Shown here: positions 7,583 to 17,878 of the stretch, piece by piece
Layout of the letters: each line of letters starts with the position of its first letter
Numbering within the stretch: the stretch's first letter is position 1
Source of the DNA: CAWBXL01 sp963837365
GTDB lineage: Bacteria; Acidobacteriota; Terriglobia; Terriglobales; Acidobacteriaceae
Reading direction: 5' to 3'
DNA length: 64,000 nucleotides
Assembly: GCA_963837365.1 (NCBI GenBank)
Contig: CAWIMW010000002.1
Coordinates: 124,001 to 188,000, forward strand
The notes under the pieces: generated by a model
What the model saw: only the letters and a program-made list of their open reading frames with translations
Databases searched by the model: none
What the model was told of the DNA's origin: nothing
Position numbers and translations under genes: made by a program

Positions 7583-10500
7583 ATGAAAAAAGCCCTGTCT
7601 GCTGTTTTCTGTCTCGCCCTGTTGCTTATTTCGACGTCAGTTTTTGCACAAAATATTGTGGTTTTCAGCGATGCTGGCTTCCCCGCGGCTGATTCAGCCA
7701 TCCCCCAGCAACTGGGAAGCTTATTGCCCGGTGCAAAGACCGCGGCGGTGGACCAGCTTTCGGGACTGCTCGCGGCCCCCAGCACTTCCCTGCTGGTTCT
7801 TCCCTATGGATCTGCCTTCCCTGAACAGGCTTGGCCGGATATTCATCAATTTCTACAGCGCGGAGGAAACCTGCTGGTACTGGGAGGACGCCCCTTCAGC
7901 CGCTCGGCTTACCATGACAATTCGGGCTGGCATCTGCGGGACTATAACGTGCGCTTCATGCGGACACTGATGATTGACCAGTATCAGGAGACGCCCGGCT
8001 CGGAAGGCTCGGAATTCCAGGCCAATCCGGACATGCCTTTGCAGTTGCCCCGTTTTGCCTGGAAACGCGCCTTCAGCCCGGTAATTCGACTCAGTGCAGT
8101 GGATTTATACAAGCGCGGCGGCGCGGCGGGGGCGATTGACGCCCGCGTAGATACCCTTGCCTGGGCAGTCAAAGATGGCCGCAAAATGTCAGCTCCCGCC
8201 ATCGTCGTGGACCATCTGCGGAACGGCTTCGATGGCGGTCGCTGGGTGTTCCTGAATGCCGAACTCTCGTCTGATTTCTACAGTGGAGCAGGAGCCAGCA
8301 TCGTTCGCTCCTTGGCCGATCTGGCCCTGCAAGGCAGCCAGGAATTTACCGCACGCCCGGTATTTCCTCTCTATCTGCCGGGTGAACCGATTGAATTGAA
8401 CTTGCGATGGCACGCGGCTTCGGGGCCTCAAACTGGTTTGAGCGTGAAGATTGCCGCTTATCCGGAAGCACAACCTGCAACCAAATCGGAAACGACAGTG
8501 GACCTCACATCAACCCAGCAAGTCATTCTGCCCGCGCCTAGCGGCAAAGGGCTGTACCTGATTGACGCAACCCTGATGCAAGGTAACAAAGTCCGGGCTA
8601 TTTATCACACCGGCTTCTGGATTCGCGATGAGGAATACCTGAAATCCGGCCCACGCCTGACGGTGAACAAAGACTATTTCGAATTGGATGGCAAGCCGCT
8701 GGCAGTGGTGGGAACCACCTACATGTCCAGCGAAGTCCAGCGCCTGTATTTTGAATACCCCAATGTTTATGTGTGGAACCGCGAGCTGGGAGACATCAAC
8801 CGTGCTGGGTTGAACATGGTCCGCACCGGGTGGTGGACTGGATGGGACAAGTTCTGCAACGAAAATGGCGAGCCTTACGAGCGCACTTACCGCACGCTCG
8901 AGGCTTATCTGATGACGGCACGCAAGAATGGCCTGCCTATCCAGTTCAATTTTTTCGCTTTCCTGCCCGATGTTCTCGGTGGTGTCAATCCGTACCTTGA
9001 CCCGGCAGCGGTGCGCCGCCAGCGGACATTGATTTCATCCATCGTCACGCGCTTTCACGACGTCCCCTGGCTTGCCTGGGACTTCATTAACGAGCCGAGC
9101 ATTTCCCAGCGCCTTTGGACCATGCGCGCCAACGGCGACTGGATTGAGCTGCAAAAGTGGAATGAGTGGCTGAGTAAGCGATACCCGGACAAAGCCGCGC
9201 TCGCCGCTGCCTGGAATGTGCCCGCAGCTTCGGTACAGGGCGCGGTACCGCTCCCGGAGGACATTGAATTCACTCCGCGCGGTGTTTATGTAGGGAGGAA
9301 CTCATTAAAGGTTTATGACTACTTCCTGTTTGCCCAGGATGTTTTCGTGAACTGGGTGAACACCATGCGCGAGGCGGTCCGGGCCACCGGCTCGCAACAA
9401 CTGGTCACGGTAGGCCAGGACGAGGGCGGCATTCAGGACCGTCTTTCCCCTGCGTTCTGGGGGCCTTCGGTCAGCTTTACGACCAATCATTCCTGGTGGC
9501 AGAACGACTATGTAGTGTGGGATTCGCTGCTGGCCAAGCAACCGGGCGAGACCATGCTGGTCCAGGAAACTGGTTTGCAGCGTGAGCTTAATTTGGATGA
9601 GATTGTCCGGCGCGATCCGGATGCTGAAGCGTCCCTGCTGGAGCGCAAAGTTGCAGCTGCATTCATTCAAGGTGCCGGGGCCATTGAGTGGTTGTGGAAC
9701 ACGAACTCCTACATGACCGAAAGCAACGAGACTCCCATCGGACTGATTCGCCCGGACGAGACGGAGAAGCCGGAAGCCACCGCGATGCGGGCCTATGCGG
9801 CATTCTCCCAGTCGTTGCAGGAGCATCTCCACAATCCGCAGCAACCGTCCGTTGCTATTGTGACCTCACAGGCAGCGCAGTTCTCCGTGATTGGGGACAT
9901 GCAACTCGAAGCGCAGCGCACCGCAGTGCGAGCACTCACCTATCAGGACCATCTGACAGCCTATGCCATCGCTGAAAACCAGATCGCCAAGCTGGGTTCT
10001 CCCAAACTTGCAATCCTGCCTTCGCCGCAAGCCCTGACTGACACAGCATGGCGCGCTTTGCTCCAATATGCCAATGATGGCGGAAATTTGCTGATTACCG
10101 GCCCGGTAGACCGGGATGAACATTGGCATGTTGTGGCGCGCGCGGCGGACCTGAAGCTCGGCGCTATGGTTGAACCGCTGATGTTTCACAGTGCCTCGCT
10201 GCGACTGGGAAATCAATTGGTTACAGTGAACTTCGATCAACAGAAGCAGAATTTTGTCGAGACGCTACGTTTCAGCGACAGTTCTTCTCTGAAAGAACTG
10301 CCTTACGGGAAAGGACGCATTTTCTGGGCAGCTTACCCGGTGGAAATGGCCGAGGGAACCCAGGCGGCTGCGGATCTTTATATGAACGTGGCTGCCAGAG
10401 TTGGAATTACGCCCGGATATGACCTTTCAGTCCCACTTGCAGCGGGCGTGTTGGTCTATCCCACAGTGCTGGATGATTCGGTGATGTACATCATGATTTC

Positions 10501-10642
10501 AGATTCTGCGGAAGATTCCAAAATTGATCTTCGCGACAAGCTGACGGGCGCACGGCTGAGTTTGCAATTGCCGGCACAGCATGCCGCCATCGCCGTAATC
10601 GGGAAGAAAGAGAAAGCAGTGGTCGCAAAGTTCGGGTTCTAA
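7583..10642 (+). CDS. Large secreted clan GH-A glycoside hydrolase (GH42/GH5-like)
   Basis: A 1,019-residue secreted enzyme. Residues 1-22 form a signal peptide (FAQ). An N-terminal alpha/beta domain (about 23-115, FLQRGGNLLVLGG) resembles a GATase-like fold. A beta-rich region follows, then a (beta/alpha)8 barrel (about 365-740) whose acid/base is probably E504 in WDFINEPS and nucleophile E662 in MLVQETGLQ. A second GATase-like domain (about 760-870, QYANDGGNLLITG) resembles the trimerisation domain of GH42 beta-galactosidases, and a small beta domain ends the chain. Beta-galactosidase or a related plant-glycan activity is inferred. GAGG lies six bases before the ATG. LacI-type operators lie upstream, and the gene is convergent with the CRTAC1-like gene. 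Confidence 0.8.
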   Translation: MKKALSAVFCLALLLISTSVFAQNIVVFSDAGFPAADSAIPQQLGSLLPGAKTAAVDQLSGLLAAPSTSLLVLPYGSAFPEQAWPDIHQFLQRGGNLLVLGGRPFSRSAYHDNSGWHLRDYNVRFMRTLMIDQYQETPGSEGSEFQANPDMPLQLPRFAWKRAFSPVIRLSAVDLYKRGGAAGAIDARVDTLAWAVKDGRKMSAPAIVVDHLRNGFDGGRWVFLNAELSSDFYSGAGASIVRSLADLALQGSQEFTARPVFPLYLPGEPIELNLRWHAASGPQTGLSVKIAAYPEAQPATKSETTVDLTSTQQVILPAPSGKGLYLIDATLMQGNKVRAIYHTGFWIRDEEYLKSGPRLTVNKDYFELDGKPLAVVGTTYMSSEVQRLYFEYPNVYVWNRELGDINRAGLNMVRTGWWTGWDKFCNENGEPYERTYRTLEAYLMTARKNGLPIQFNFFAFLPDVLGGVNPYLDPAAVRRQRTLISSIVTRFHDVPWLAWDFINEPSISQRLWTMRANGDWIELQKWNEWLSKRYPDKAALAAAWNVPAASVQGAVPLPEDIEFTPRGVYVGRNSLKVYDYFLFAQDVFVNWVNTMREAVRATGSQQLVTVGQDEGGIQDRLSPAFWGPSVSFTTNHSWWQNDYVVWDSLLAKQPGETMLVQETGLQRELNLDEIVRRDPDAEASLLERKVAAAFIQGAGAIEWLWNTNSYMTESNETPIGLIRPDETEKPEATAMRAYAAFSQSLQEHLHNPQQPSVAIVTSQAAQFSVIGDMQLEAQRTAVRALTYQDHLTAYAIAENQIAKLGSPKLAILPSPQALTDTAWRALLQYANDGGNLLITGPVDRDEHWHVVARAADLKLGAMVEPLMFHSASLRLGNQLVTVNFDQQKQNFVETLRFSDSSSLKELPYGKGRIFWAAYPVEMAEGTQAAADLYMNVAARVGITPGYDLSVPLAAGVLVYPTVLDDSVMYIMISDSAEDSKIDLRDKLTGARLSLQLPAQHAAIAVIGKKEKAVVAKFGF

Positions 10643-10681
10643 CAATGAACGAAAGACGGGCGGGGACGCACATCTATCCAA

Positions 10682-12358
10682 TTATTTGGATTCGGTGACT
10701 TTCAGGACCTGATCGGCTGTGACGTTTTGCAGTCTTTGCACTGTCCCGGAAGGCCAGGTGATTTCTACTAGATCCGCTTTGCTGTCCTGCCCCAGACCAA
10801 AATGCACCGGCCCGTCACTGGAGGAGGCATAGCCGACGCTGGTGGTCATGTGGTTGTATTGCGTACCGGTCTTGGTCACGACCTTGATGCGTGCGCCGAT
10901 CCCGTCACGATTGCTCTTGGTGCCGTGCAGTGCGATGTCGAGCCAGTGGCCGGACTTCTCGCTGCGGTTCATCCAGATTTCTGCGTCTTTCCCCAAAGCC
11001 GTCACAACGACGTCAATGCGGCCGTCCCCGTCCAGATCGCCGAATGCGCAGCCGCGGTGGCGCGCTGGGGGATCGGCCCCAAACCCGGCTTCTTCAGTTA
11101 GAAGTTGCCATTTGCCGCTCGCACCTAAGTTGCGAAAGACTGAATTGGGCTGATCGATGGGTTGGTTTGGCAGCTCTATGGATTCCACGTGGCCTCGTGA
11201 AACAAACAGGTCCTTCCAGCCGTCGTTGTCGAAGTCGTAAAAGCCGGCGCCGAAGCCCGACAGTTGCCGGGTTTGCTCACGCATACCGCTCTCTGTCGTC
11301 ACCTCACGAAAGCTGCCCTTGCCAGTGTTCTGAAAAAGCGGGAACGTCTGGTTCTTCAGAGCCACAAACACGATGTCGGGCAAGCCGTCATTGTTAAAAT
11401 CGCGGAAATCCAGCCCCATACCCGAGATGAAACTACCCTCTTCCGCAAGCGCGACGCCGGTTTCAAACGCAACTTCTTCGAATTTGTTGCCCAAGTTATG
11501 GAACAACGAGTTATAGGCAGCATCGTTGGTTACGAAAATATCTGGGCGGCCATCCAAGTCATAGTCAGCAACACCTGCCCCCATCCCTTTGCCGACATGG
11601 TCGCGCAGCCCCCATTCTTTGGAAACATCCTGAAATGTTCCGTTGCCTTTATTGATAAAGAGTTGGTTGGGCTGGCCCTTGTAGTACCTGGGACTACAGT
11701 AATCGGCCACACCCCTGAATGAACAGAAGGGCTCGGGCGAGTACTTCCACTGCATGTAGTTGACGACGAAGAGATCCAGCAGGCCATCATTATTAAAGTC
11801 TCCCCAGACCGCCGTAATTGCCCATAGTGGCCCGAACTCAGGGTCTGGCAGATCGAGGCTGGAAGCCAAACCCGCTTTGGCGGTGACATCAGTAAAGGTG
11901 CCATCGCCGTTGTTGTGGTAGAGGGTGCTGTGGTGTAACCCTGCCACAAACAAATCCGGGAACCCGTCATTATCAAAATCGGCCGCGGCAACACCCATGT
12001 CATATCCCGAGCCCGCCAAACCAGCTTTCTCTGTGACGTCTGTAAATACGCCATTGCCCTCGTTGCGGAATAGGCGGTTGCCGTACTTGGATGAATCCTT
12101 CTTCAGCGTCGCGACATTTGCGCCATTAGTGAAGAAAATGTCCGGACGTCCGTCCCCGTTGTAGTCAAAAATAGCCACGCCGCCGGGCATGGTTTCAGGC
12201 GCGTTGCGGGCGGGAGTCTGGTCGTTTTCCAGACGGAAGGGAATCTTCTTGAGTTCAAAGCGGATGGGACTGGGTGCTTGTGCTCCACTCGATTGGAGCG
12301 GATAACCAGGAACCAGGATCAAAGCGAAAGAGAGGAGCTTTTTGCAAAAGGGCCGCAT
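10682..12358 (-). CDS. Secreted CRTAC1-like protein: FG-GAP/VCBS repeats plus ASPIC/UnbV domain
   Basis: A 558-residue secreted beta-propeller protein. After an N-terminal signal peptide come at least seven calcium-loop repeats of the type D-x-D/N-x-D-G (DYNGDGRPDIFFTNG, DFDNDGFPDLFVAG, DFNNDGLLDLFVV and others), then a C-terminal ASPIC/UnbV domain (about residues 470-550, GIGARIKVVTKTGTQ, ending with ITWPSGTVQRLQNV). Such proteins are cell-surface or secreted and bind ligands or partners; no catalytic role is known. It lies directly downstream of the TonB receptor but is separated from it by a terminator, so it may be only partly co-transcribed. It is homologous to the protein at 24020-25774. 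Confidence 0.88.
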   Translation of the reverse strand: MRPFCKKLLSFALILVPGYPLQSSGAQAPSPIRFELKKIPFRLENDQTPARNAPETMPGGVAIFDYNGDGRPDIFFTNGANVATLKKDSSKYGNRLFRNEGNGVFTDVTEKAGLAGSGYDMGVAAADFDNDGFPDLFVAGLHHSTLYHNNGDGTFTDVTAKAGLASSLDLPDPEFGPLWAITAVWGDFNNDGLLDLFVVNYMQWKYSPEPFCSFRGVADYCSPRYYKGQPNQLFINKGNGTFQDVSKEWGLRDHVGKGMGAGVADYDLDGRPDIFVTNDAAYNSLFHNLGNKFEEVAFETGVALAEEGSFISGMGLDFRDFNNDGLPDIVFVALKNQTFPLFQNTGKGSFREVTTESGMREQTRQLSGFGAGFYDFDNDGWKDLFVSRGHVESIELPNQPIDQPNSVFRNLGASGKWQLLTEEAGFGADPPARHRGCAFGDLDGDGRIDVVVTALGKDAEIWMNRSEKSGHWLDIALHGTKSNRDGIGARIKVVTKTGTQYNHMTTSVGYASSSDGPVHFGLGQDSKADLVEITWPSGTVQRLQNVTADQVLKVTESK

Positions 12359-12368
12359 GCAATAAATA

Positions 12369-12390
12369 AGGGGTGGCCGGAGCCACCCCT
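12369..12390 (-). terminator. Rho-independent terminator after the TonB receptor gene
   Basis: On the minus strand AGGGGTGGC and GCCACCCCT form a perfect nine-base stem with a four-base loop, followed by TATTTATT. It sits between the receptor stop and the CRTAC1-like start codon. Confidence 0.7.
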
Positions 12391-12413
12391 GTTGATTGTA
12401 CTGGTTTCAACCC

Positions 12414-15400
12414 TCAGAAGTAATACTTCATGGTGAAGGTGATGGTGCGGCTGCCGACTTTGGAGTTGGGCTTGCCGGTTGTAGAAGCATTGGTGTTGGA
12501 TGGAGACATGCTAACCACATTGTAAGTGCAAGTATGTGTCGTGCCATCAACAGTTAGACCAAGGTCTCCACAAACATTCCCTCCGCCAACATTGGTCTCC
12601 GTGTCAGCAATCGCCAACGGGGTGTTCTTCTGCAGGTTAATCGATATATCGCTGTTTCCAGCCAACGCGAACTGCGGCAACGGATGGTTCAGCCAGTTGG
12701 TCGCGGAAAGACGGAATTGCAGTCTTTGCCGTTCGTTGATTTGGAAGTTCTTAAATACCGCCAAATCACTGTTGAAGTATGCCGGATACCGCATGTATGG
12801 CATCTGGAGGGTGCCAATTTGCCCGTAAGCAGGATTAGTGAAGCAATTAGGGTTGAAGTACTGTCCGGAATGCAATCCCTTGGATGGATCGCAGACCAAG
12901 TTGGGCTGTATCGTGACATACCCACCGCCGGTCTGGTCTGTTCCGTACCAGCTTCCCGCGTTGACCGCATTCGACCGTAATCCGTTGGGCAGACGGATGC
13001 TGTTATCCGGCAAAAGATTACCACTCAACGTCTCGCTACCCTGTAGCGGAACAGTCAGACCACCGGCAAAGCCGGTGTTAAGATTGCCGCCGCTGTTAGG
13101 TTGGATCGGAGCTCCGGATTGGTACGTCGTCCAACCAGAGAGCTGCCAACCGTTGACGGCCCCGCCCAGAATCTTGCTGCCATGGACGAATTTTGGCAGG
13201 TTCCAGACGTAGGACAGATTCAGAATGTGGGTATGGTCATAGGCCAATGGACCATAGTTATTCTTCAGGTTGAAGGGATCAACTGCGCGGCCGTTGCCAG
13301 CACCGTTGTCAGTTTGCCCGTCTCTGGTTCCCAATACCTTGCTGAAGGTGTAGTTGGTCAGGAAGGTAACCGGCCCGGACTGCTTCTGCCACGATGCCTG
13401 AAGCGAGTTGTAGTTCGCGTATCCGCCGTGGCTGATGATGTACAGATCACCGTACTGGGTCAGTGGGCGGTATGCTTGTACGGCGTTGACATCAAATGCG
13501 GTGTTGTAAATTTGGTAGTTTGGGGTACCGAAGTTGGAACCCAGGCAGTCCATCGCATTCCTAGGATCCACTCCATTCGAACCATTGTTGCAGGTTAGGT
13601 TTCCGGGAGACACGTTGGCGCCAGTCACCGGGTTTATTCCGAAATAGCCCCCGGGACGAACGGCGTTGATGTCGCCGATCTTATCGTTGGCGCCATTGAG
13701 CAACTGCCCCGTGCTCTTGTTTGCCACATAGGAGAGTTCGAACACCGAGCGCCATGGTAAAGATTGGGACACGGTAATGTTCCAATCCGCCACCCGTGGG
13801 GTCTTGTCATCTCCCTTCAGGATCGCCTGCACACCGGTGGCGCCGTTCTGGCTGCTGCCGGATGGTGGAGTAAAACCGTTGATTGCGGCAAAGCCAGCGC
13901 CCAGCGGCGCACCGCCCGGGGTTGTCGCGTTAAAGATACCCGCAGGTCCGTTGGCAGCTCCGCCCACGTCGTTCACCGCGAAGGGGTAACGAAACACTGC
14001 GAAGCCGGCTCGTAATACGGTCTTGCCAGTTCCGAAGATGTCGTACGCTAATCCTGCGCGCGGTTCGATATACGCCCACGGTGACTTGAATCCTGATGCA
14101 GGTACGCTGGGGTCCAGCGCGTTCCAAACAAGACCGGTGTTCGGGTTTGCACCACCGTTGAGAGGATTGGCCGGAGTACCGTTGACGTAGGTTGACGGAT
14201 CCCAAACCTGGAGGCCAGGCGATCCCGGGCTGTACCACTGACCCTGGTGGTCAAAGCGCACACCGTAGTTGAGGGTCAATTGACGGTTCGCTTTGAATGA
14301 ATCTTGCACATAACCCGCCCAGGTGTGGAATTGGATGGTCTGAACCGGAACAGCACTGGTCTCTTGGTAGTTAGCGTAACCTCCGAGCAGGAAGTCAGCG
14401 ATTAGGTTGCCAGGTACTGTTTGGGCCCCACCCGAGGTTATAAGTACCGTTGTCGTTGCCGCCGTTCGACTGGATGTTGCCATTTTCGTCCCAGTAGAAG
14501 CCAGCCTTGATGGTATGCGAACCAATGACTTTGGTGAAATTGTCATAGAGAGCAGGGTCTTTCTTGGTTGCGCCAAAAGCAGAGCCTCCGCCGAAACCGC
14601 CATCAAACGACTGCATTCTGAAGTCGGGGAAAGCACCACCCCAGGGACCCAACAGTTGCGGCATCTGCACGGCGTTGTGGCCAAAAATGCTACCGATATT
14701 ACCTAATCCAATTTTGGTGCGATCCGAGGCGTCCGGATTGCCAAGTGTGCTTGGGTTGATATATCGAGCATAAGTAAAGACAAACTCGTTGGTCGTACTC
14801 GAATTGAATACGTGGGTAAAGTTTGTCATCAAATCTTGCGCCGTTGTAGCTGCCTGTACGCCGCCGGGATAAGGCAGCGTCCAATTGGGTGCCCACCAAA
14901 TGGACACTGGATGTTGGTCGGTCTCAATCTGCCGGGTGTAGGAAACCGTCAGTTTGGTGTTATCGCTGAAGGCGTAGTCTACTTTTCCGGTAAGCTCCCA
15001 CCGGTTCTGGGGCGCTTGGTTGACGAACTGGAAGTTGTTCCACCCATTGGCAGCGCTGGGGTTGATGTTAGGAGCGGGGTAGAGCTTGGAATATGCCACA
15101 GCAGCGGGATCGAACGTGCAACCCGCCAGCGAAGTGGTGGTGGCGGTTCCGCAAGAAGGTGCGCCGAACATCGCCTCCGTTGAATAGTTAAATCCAACGC
15201 CATTCATCCCGTTAATCTGGGCCGGCGTATAGTTCGAATTGCTGAAGTCGCCCGACAATTGTTGTGGCGTGGGCACCAACATATTGAGAACCGAACCCGC
15301 GGGATGCTGGTTCATGTACTCATAGCCCACCCAGAAGAACATCTTGTCGCGGTTCTTATTGAAGCTGGTGAATGGCAAGCGGACCGGACCGCCGACATTG

Positions 15401-16317
15401 CCGCCGTAATAGTAAAAATGCTCGTCGGACTTGGTCACGCCCTGCTTCTTGTTGTTGTAGTCCAAGCTATCAAAAACGCTGTTGCGTGCGTACATGTAGC
15501 CTTCGCCGTGGAACTGGGCACCGCCGCTCTTACTGATGGCCTGGAAAATCGTGGGGCCCTTGGCATATTCCGCGCTATAGGACGACATCAGCACTTTAAC
15601 TTCGGCAACCATGTCCTGGTTGATGTTGGCAATCTGAGTTCCAGCATTGCCGGGATCGACCAGATTGGCGCCGTCCAGCATAAAGGCCATTGCTCCGTTG
15701 GGCTGGGTGCCGTTGGACGAGTAGGCACCCACCGGGCCGGTATTGGTCCCGACGGTCTTGGTATTGAAGCTGGAACCTTGCGAACCGCCATTGGTAAGTG
15801 CCATGCCCGGCATCAACTTGAGCAATTCGCCAGCGTCGCGTCCGGCCAACGCCAGATCCTGCACCATGCGAGTGTTCAACGTGGTGCTGACCTCGGCGTT
15901 ATCCGGAACAGCCACTTCGGCGCCGGCAGTGATTTCAACTACCTCTTTCGCCTCACCGACCTGAAGGGTAATGTTTGGCAGCCTGCGGCTGTCACCTTGG
16001 CTAAATGCGATCCCCGTCTGCCGCCATGTCTTGAACCCGGTAGCGGCAATCGCGATTGAGTAAGACCCAGGCGGAATAGCCGTGATCGAGAAGTAGCCCG
16101 AACCGTTGGAGACCGTCGTACGAGTGTCACCTGACGCTTCGTTCTTGAAGGTTATCTGAGCGTTGGGAACAACTGCCTCGGCCGAGTCCACCACCGTACC
16201 ACTCAGTGTGCCGGTCAATTGTTGTCCAAAAGATAGCGAAGCGAGTAGAACAAAAAGGGCTATGCCGAGCGTTGTGGCGACCCTAGTGCAAGCTGCAACG
16301 CGAAACTTCGAAGTCAT
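12414..16317 (-). CDS. Oar-like TonB-dependent receptor with one-base frameshift
   Basis: An outer-membrane receptor of about 1,300 residues of the acidobacterial Oar type. From the N-terminus it has a signal peptide (ending SFGQQ), a carboxypeptidase-like regulatory Ig fold (about 33-115, LSGTVVDSAEAVVPNAQI), a plug (about 130-270) and a long beta-barrel ending in the C-terminal signature TFTMKYYF. It is split: the first frame runs 16317 to 14395, the second continues to 12414. Removing one base from the C4 run at 14426-14429 gives a seamless NLGWAQTVPGNLIADFLLGG. So this is a recent frameshift, a slippage switch or a sequencing error. GGAGGCGG precedes the ATG. It probably imports oligosaccharides, since a LacI-type operator lies upstream. 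Confidence 0.85.
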
Positions 16318-16391
16318 AAATATCCGCCTCCGGGTAAACCATCGTCCTGAGTTTTTTCAAGCCCCCACGTACCCCACGTACGTTCCCATCA

Positions 16392-16437
16392 AGCGTTCCC
16401 ATGTAAATGTCGTAATCGTTTACATTTTGGGAACGCT
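16392..16437. promoter_or_regulatory. Nested palindrome with LacI-type core upstream of the TonB receptor
   Basis: Outer arms AGCGTTCCC (16392-16400) and GGGAACGCT (16429-16437) are perfect complements. Inner arms ATGTAAA (16401-16407) and TTTACAT (16419-16425) are also perfect. Within it, CGTAATCGTTTACA (16411-16424) is a LacI-family operator shape with a central CG. It lies 75-120 bases before the receptor start. Two regulators or one regulator binding two registers are possible. Confidence 0.6.
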
Positions 16438-16509
16438 AACACTAGTACAAAAACACTACTTGAGACCGCGCAGTTTTACCCCTGTTTGGTAATCGCTGTC
16501 AAGCAAAAA

Positions 16510-16523
16510 ATAACGATTTTCTA
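16510..16523. promoter_or_regulatory. Weak CG-centred site upstream of the TPR gene
   Basis: AACGATTTTCT at 16512-16522 is identical to 7429-7439 near the glycosidase. Arm symmetry is poor. It may be a half-strength site for the same regulator or chance. Confidence 0.25.
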
Positions 16524-16705
16524 AGGCAGTGGAGGTCCCAGGTACTACCACCCCATCAAAAAAGCCGCCCTATGGCCGATTTGGGAGGGATTTCATGCGC
16601 AGCTGAAACCGTTTCCTGACTAAATCGTAGGAAAGAGGGAACTGGGCGGTGATAGCATGGCCAAAACTTGCTTTTCGCAGGAAGTTCCCGGTTGAGCTTA
16701 CCCCT

Positions 16706-17878
16706 ATGGCGCCAATGAATGATCCCACCAATGCTCCGTCCTGGATCACGCAAAGGCTCCCGTGCTGTTTATGCTTGATTCTGGTCTTTTGGCTGATTCA
16801 AGTCGTCTTCCTGTGCACAGCATCGGGGCAGACTTCACCTCAAGATTTCGCCGAAGTAACTGCGCACGCCGCCGAAGCGCGCAATCAAAAAGATGTTCCG
16901 CGCGCCATTGAGCTGTATGTCCGAGCCGTGCAGCTGAAGCCGGAATGGTCCGAAGGTTGGTGGTTCCTGGGGTCGCTGAGGTATGGGACAGGCGACTATG
17001 GGTTGGCCCGAGATGCTCTAAACCGTTTTCTGGCCCTCAGTTCCGATACCGCTCCAGCTCTGGCTTTGCGAGGCTTATGTGAATTTGAGACAGGAGAGTA
17101 CTCCCAATCGCTCAGCGATATCCAACGTGCCTTATCGTTGGGAGCTGCCAACCAGCCGCGCAATGAAAGCATCCTTCGCTATCACGAAGCTCTGCTCCTG
17201 ACACGGACGGGGAAGTTTGAGGACGCTTTACGTGCTTATAGTTTCTTCGCGCACGATGCCGGCACGAACCCTGAATTGCTGCTAGCAATTGGCTTGGCAG
17301 GCCTTAGGATGCCATTGTTACCAAAAGAAGTGGGGGAAGAACAGAAAGCACTGCTTACCGCCGCGGGAAATGCAGCATTCCACTTTATGGCGGGCGACAA
17401 TCGTGCAGATCAAGCCTTCGATGATTTGTTCCAGCAATTTCCTACTGCCTCTAATGCGCACTATCTTTATGGATACCTATTGTTTTCAACTCACCCCGAT
17501 GAAGCACTGACCGAATTCCGTAAGGAGATTAACGTTGCACCGTCGAATGCACCGGCTTCAATATTGACTGCCTGGATTTTGCTGGAGGAAAAACATCCTT
17601 ACGATGCGCTGCCGTATGCCGAGCGCGCGGTCGAGCATGGGCGGTCTGTTCCTACAGCTCAACTGGTGCTTGGCCGTTCACTGCTGGAAACTGGCGATAC
17701 TAAGGGCGGGTTGGAACATCTGGAAATAGCATTGCACCTTGACCCTAATAATCTGGAGACTCATCTTGCACTGGTGAGGGCATACTCCAAGTTGGGACGC
17801 AAGGATGACGCCAAGCATGAGCGGCAGCAGTGCCTTCAACTGGTAGCGAATGAGACTTCACAGATTGCGCGCCCATAA
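16706..17878 (+). CDS. Secreted or membrane-anchored TPR protein
   Basis: A 390-residue protein with one N-terminal hydrophobic segment (about residues 19-37, CLCLILVFWLIQVVFLCTA) followed by tandem tetratricopeptide repeats covering most of the chain; the clearest are near residues 45-105 (QKDVPRAIELYVRAVQLKPEW) and at the C-terminus (GGLEHLEIALHLDPNNLETHL). The ATG at 16706 is chosen over a GTG at 16649 because the signal-like segment follows closely; neither has a strong ribosome-binding site. It overlaps the next gene, a seven-haem cytochrome, by 29 bases, so the two are translationally linked. TPR proteins are scaffolds; the partner may be that cytochrome. Confidence 0.8.
   Translation: MAPMNDPTNAPSWITQRLPCCLCLILVFWLIQVVFLCTASGQTSPQDFAEVTAHAAEARNQKDVPRAIELYVRAVQLKPEWSEGWWFLGSLRYGTGDYGLARDALNRFLALSSDTAPALALRGLCEFETGEYSQSLSDIQRALSLGAANQPRNESILRYHEALLLTRTGKFEDALRAYSFFAHDAGTNPELLLAIGLAGLRMPLLPKEVGEEQKALLTAAGNAAFHFMAGDNRADQAFDDLFQQFPTASNAHYLYGYLLFSTHPDEALTEFRKEINVAPSNAPASILTAWILLEEKHPYDALPYAERAVEHGRSVPTAQLVLGRSLLETGDTKGGLEHLEIALHLDPNNLETHLALVRAYSKLGRKDDAKHERQQCLQLVANETSQIARP

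Larger units (their letters stand above)
16318..16705. other. Divergent regulatory region between TonB receptor and TPR gene
   Basis: Holds the receptor ribosome-binding site, short direct repeats (CCCCACGTA twice; CGTTCCCAT at 16381 and 16395), the nested palindrome at 16392-16437 and a weaker CG-centred site at 16510-16523. No gene is supported inside it. Confidence 0.6.

Noticed and set aside
15259..16059. A 266-codon open frame opposite the TonB receptor
   Set aside because: Antisense to conserved plug and regulatory domains; the composition mirrors the receptor codons.
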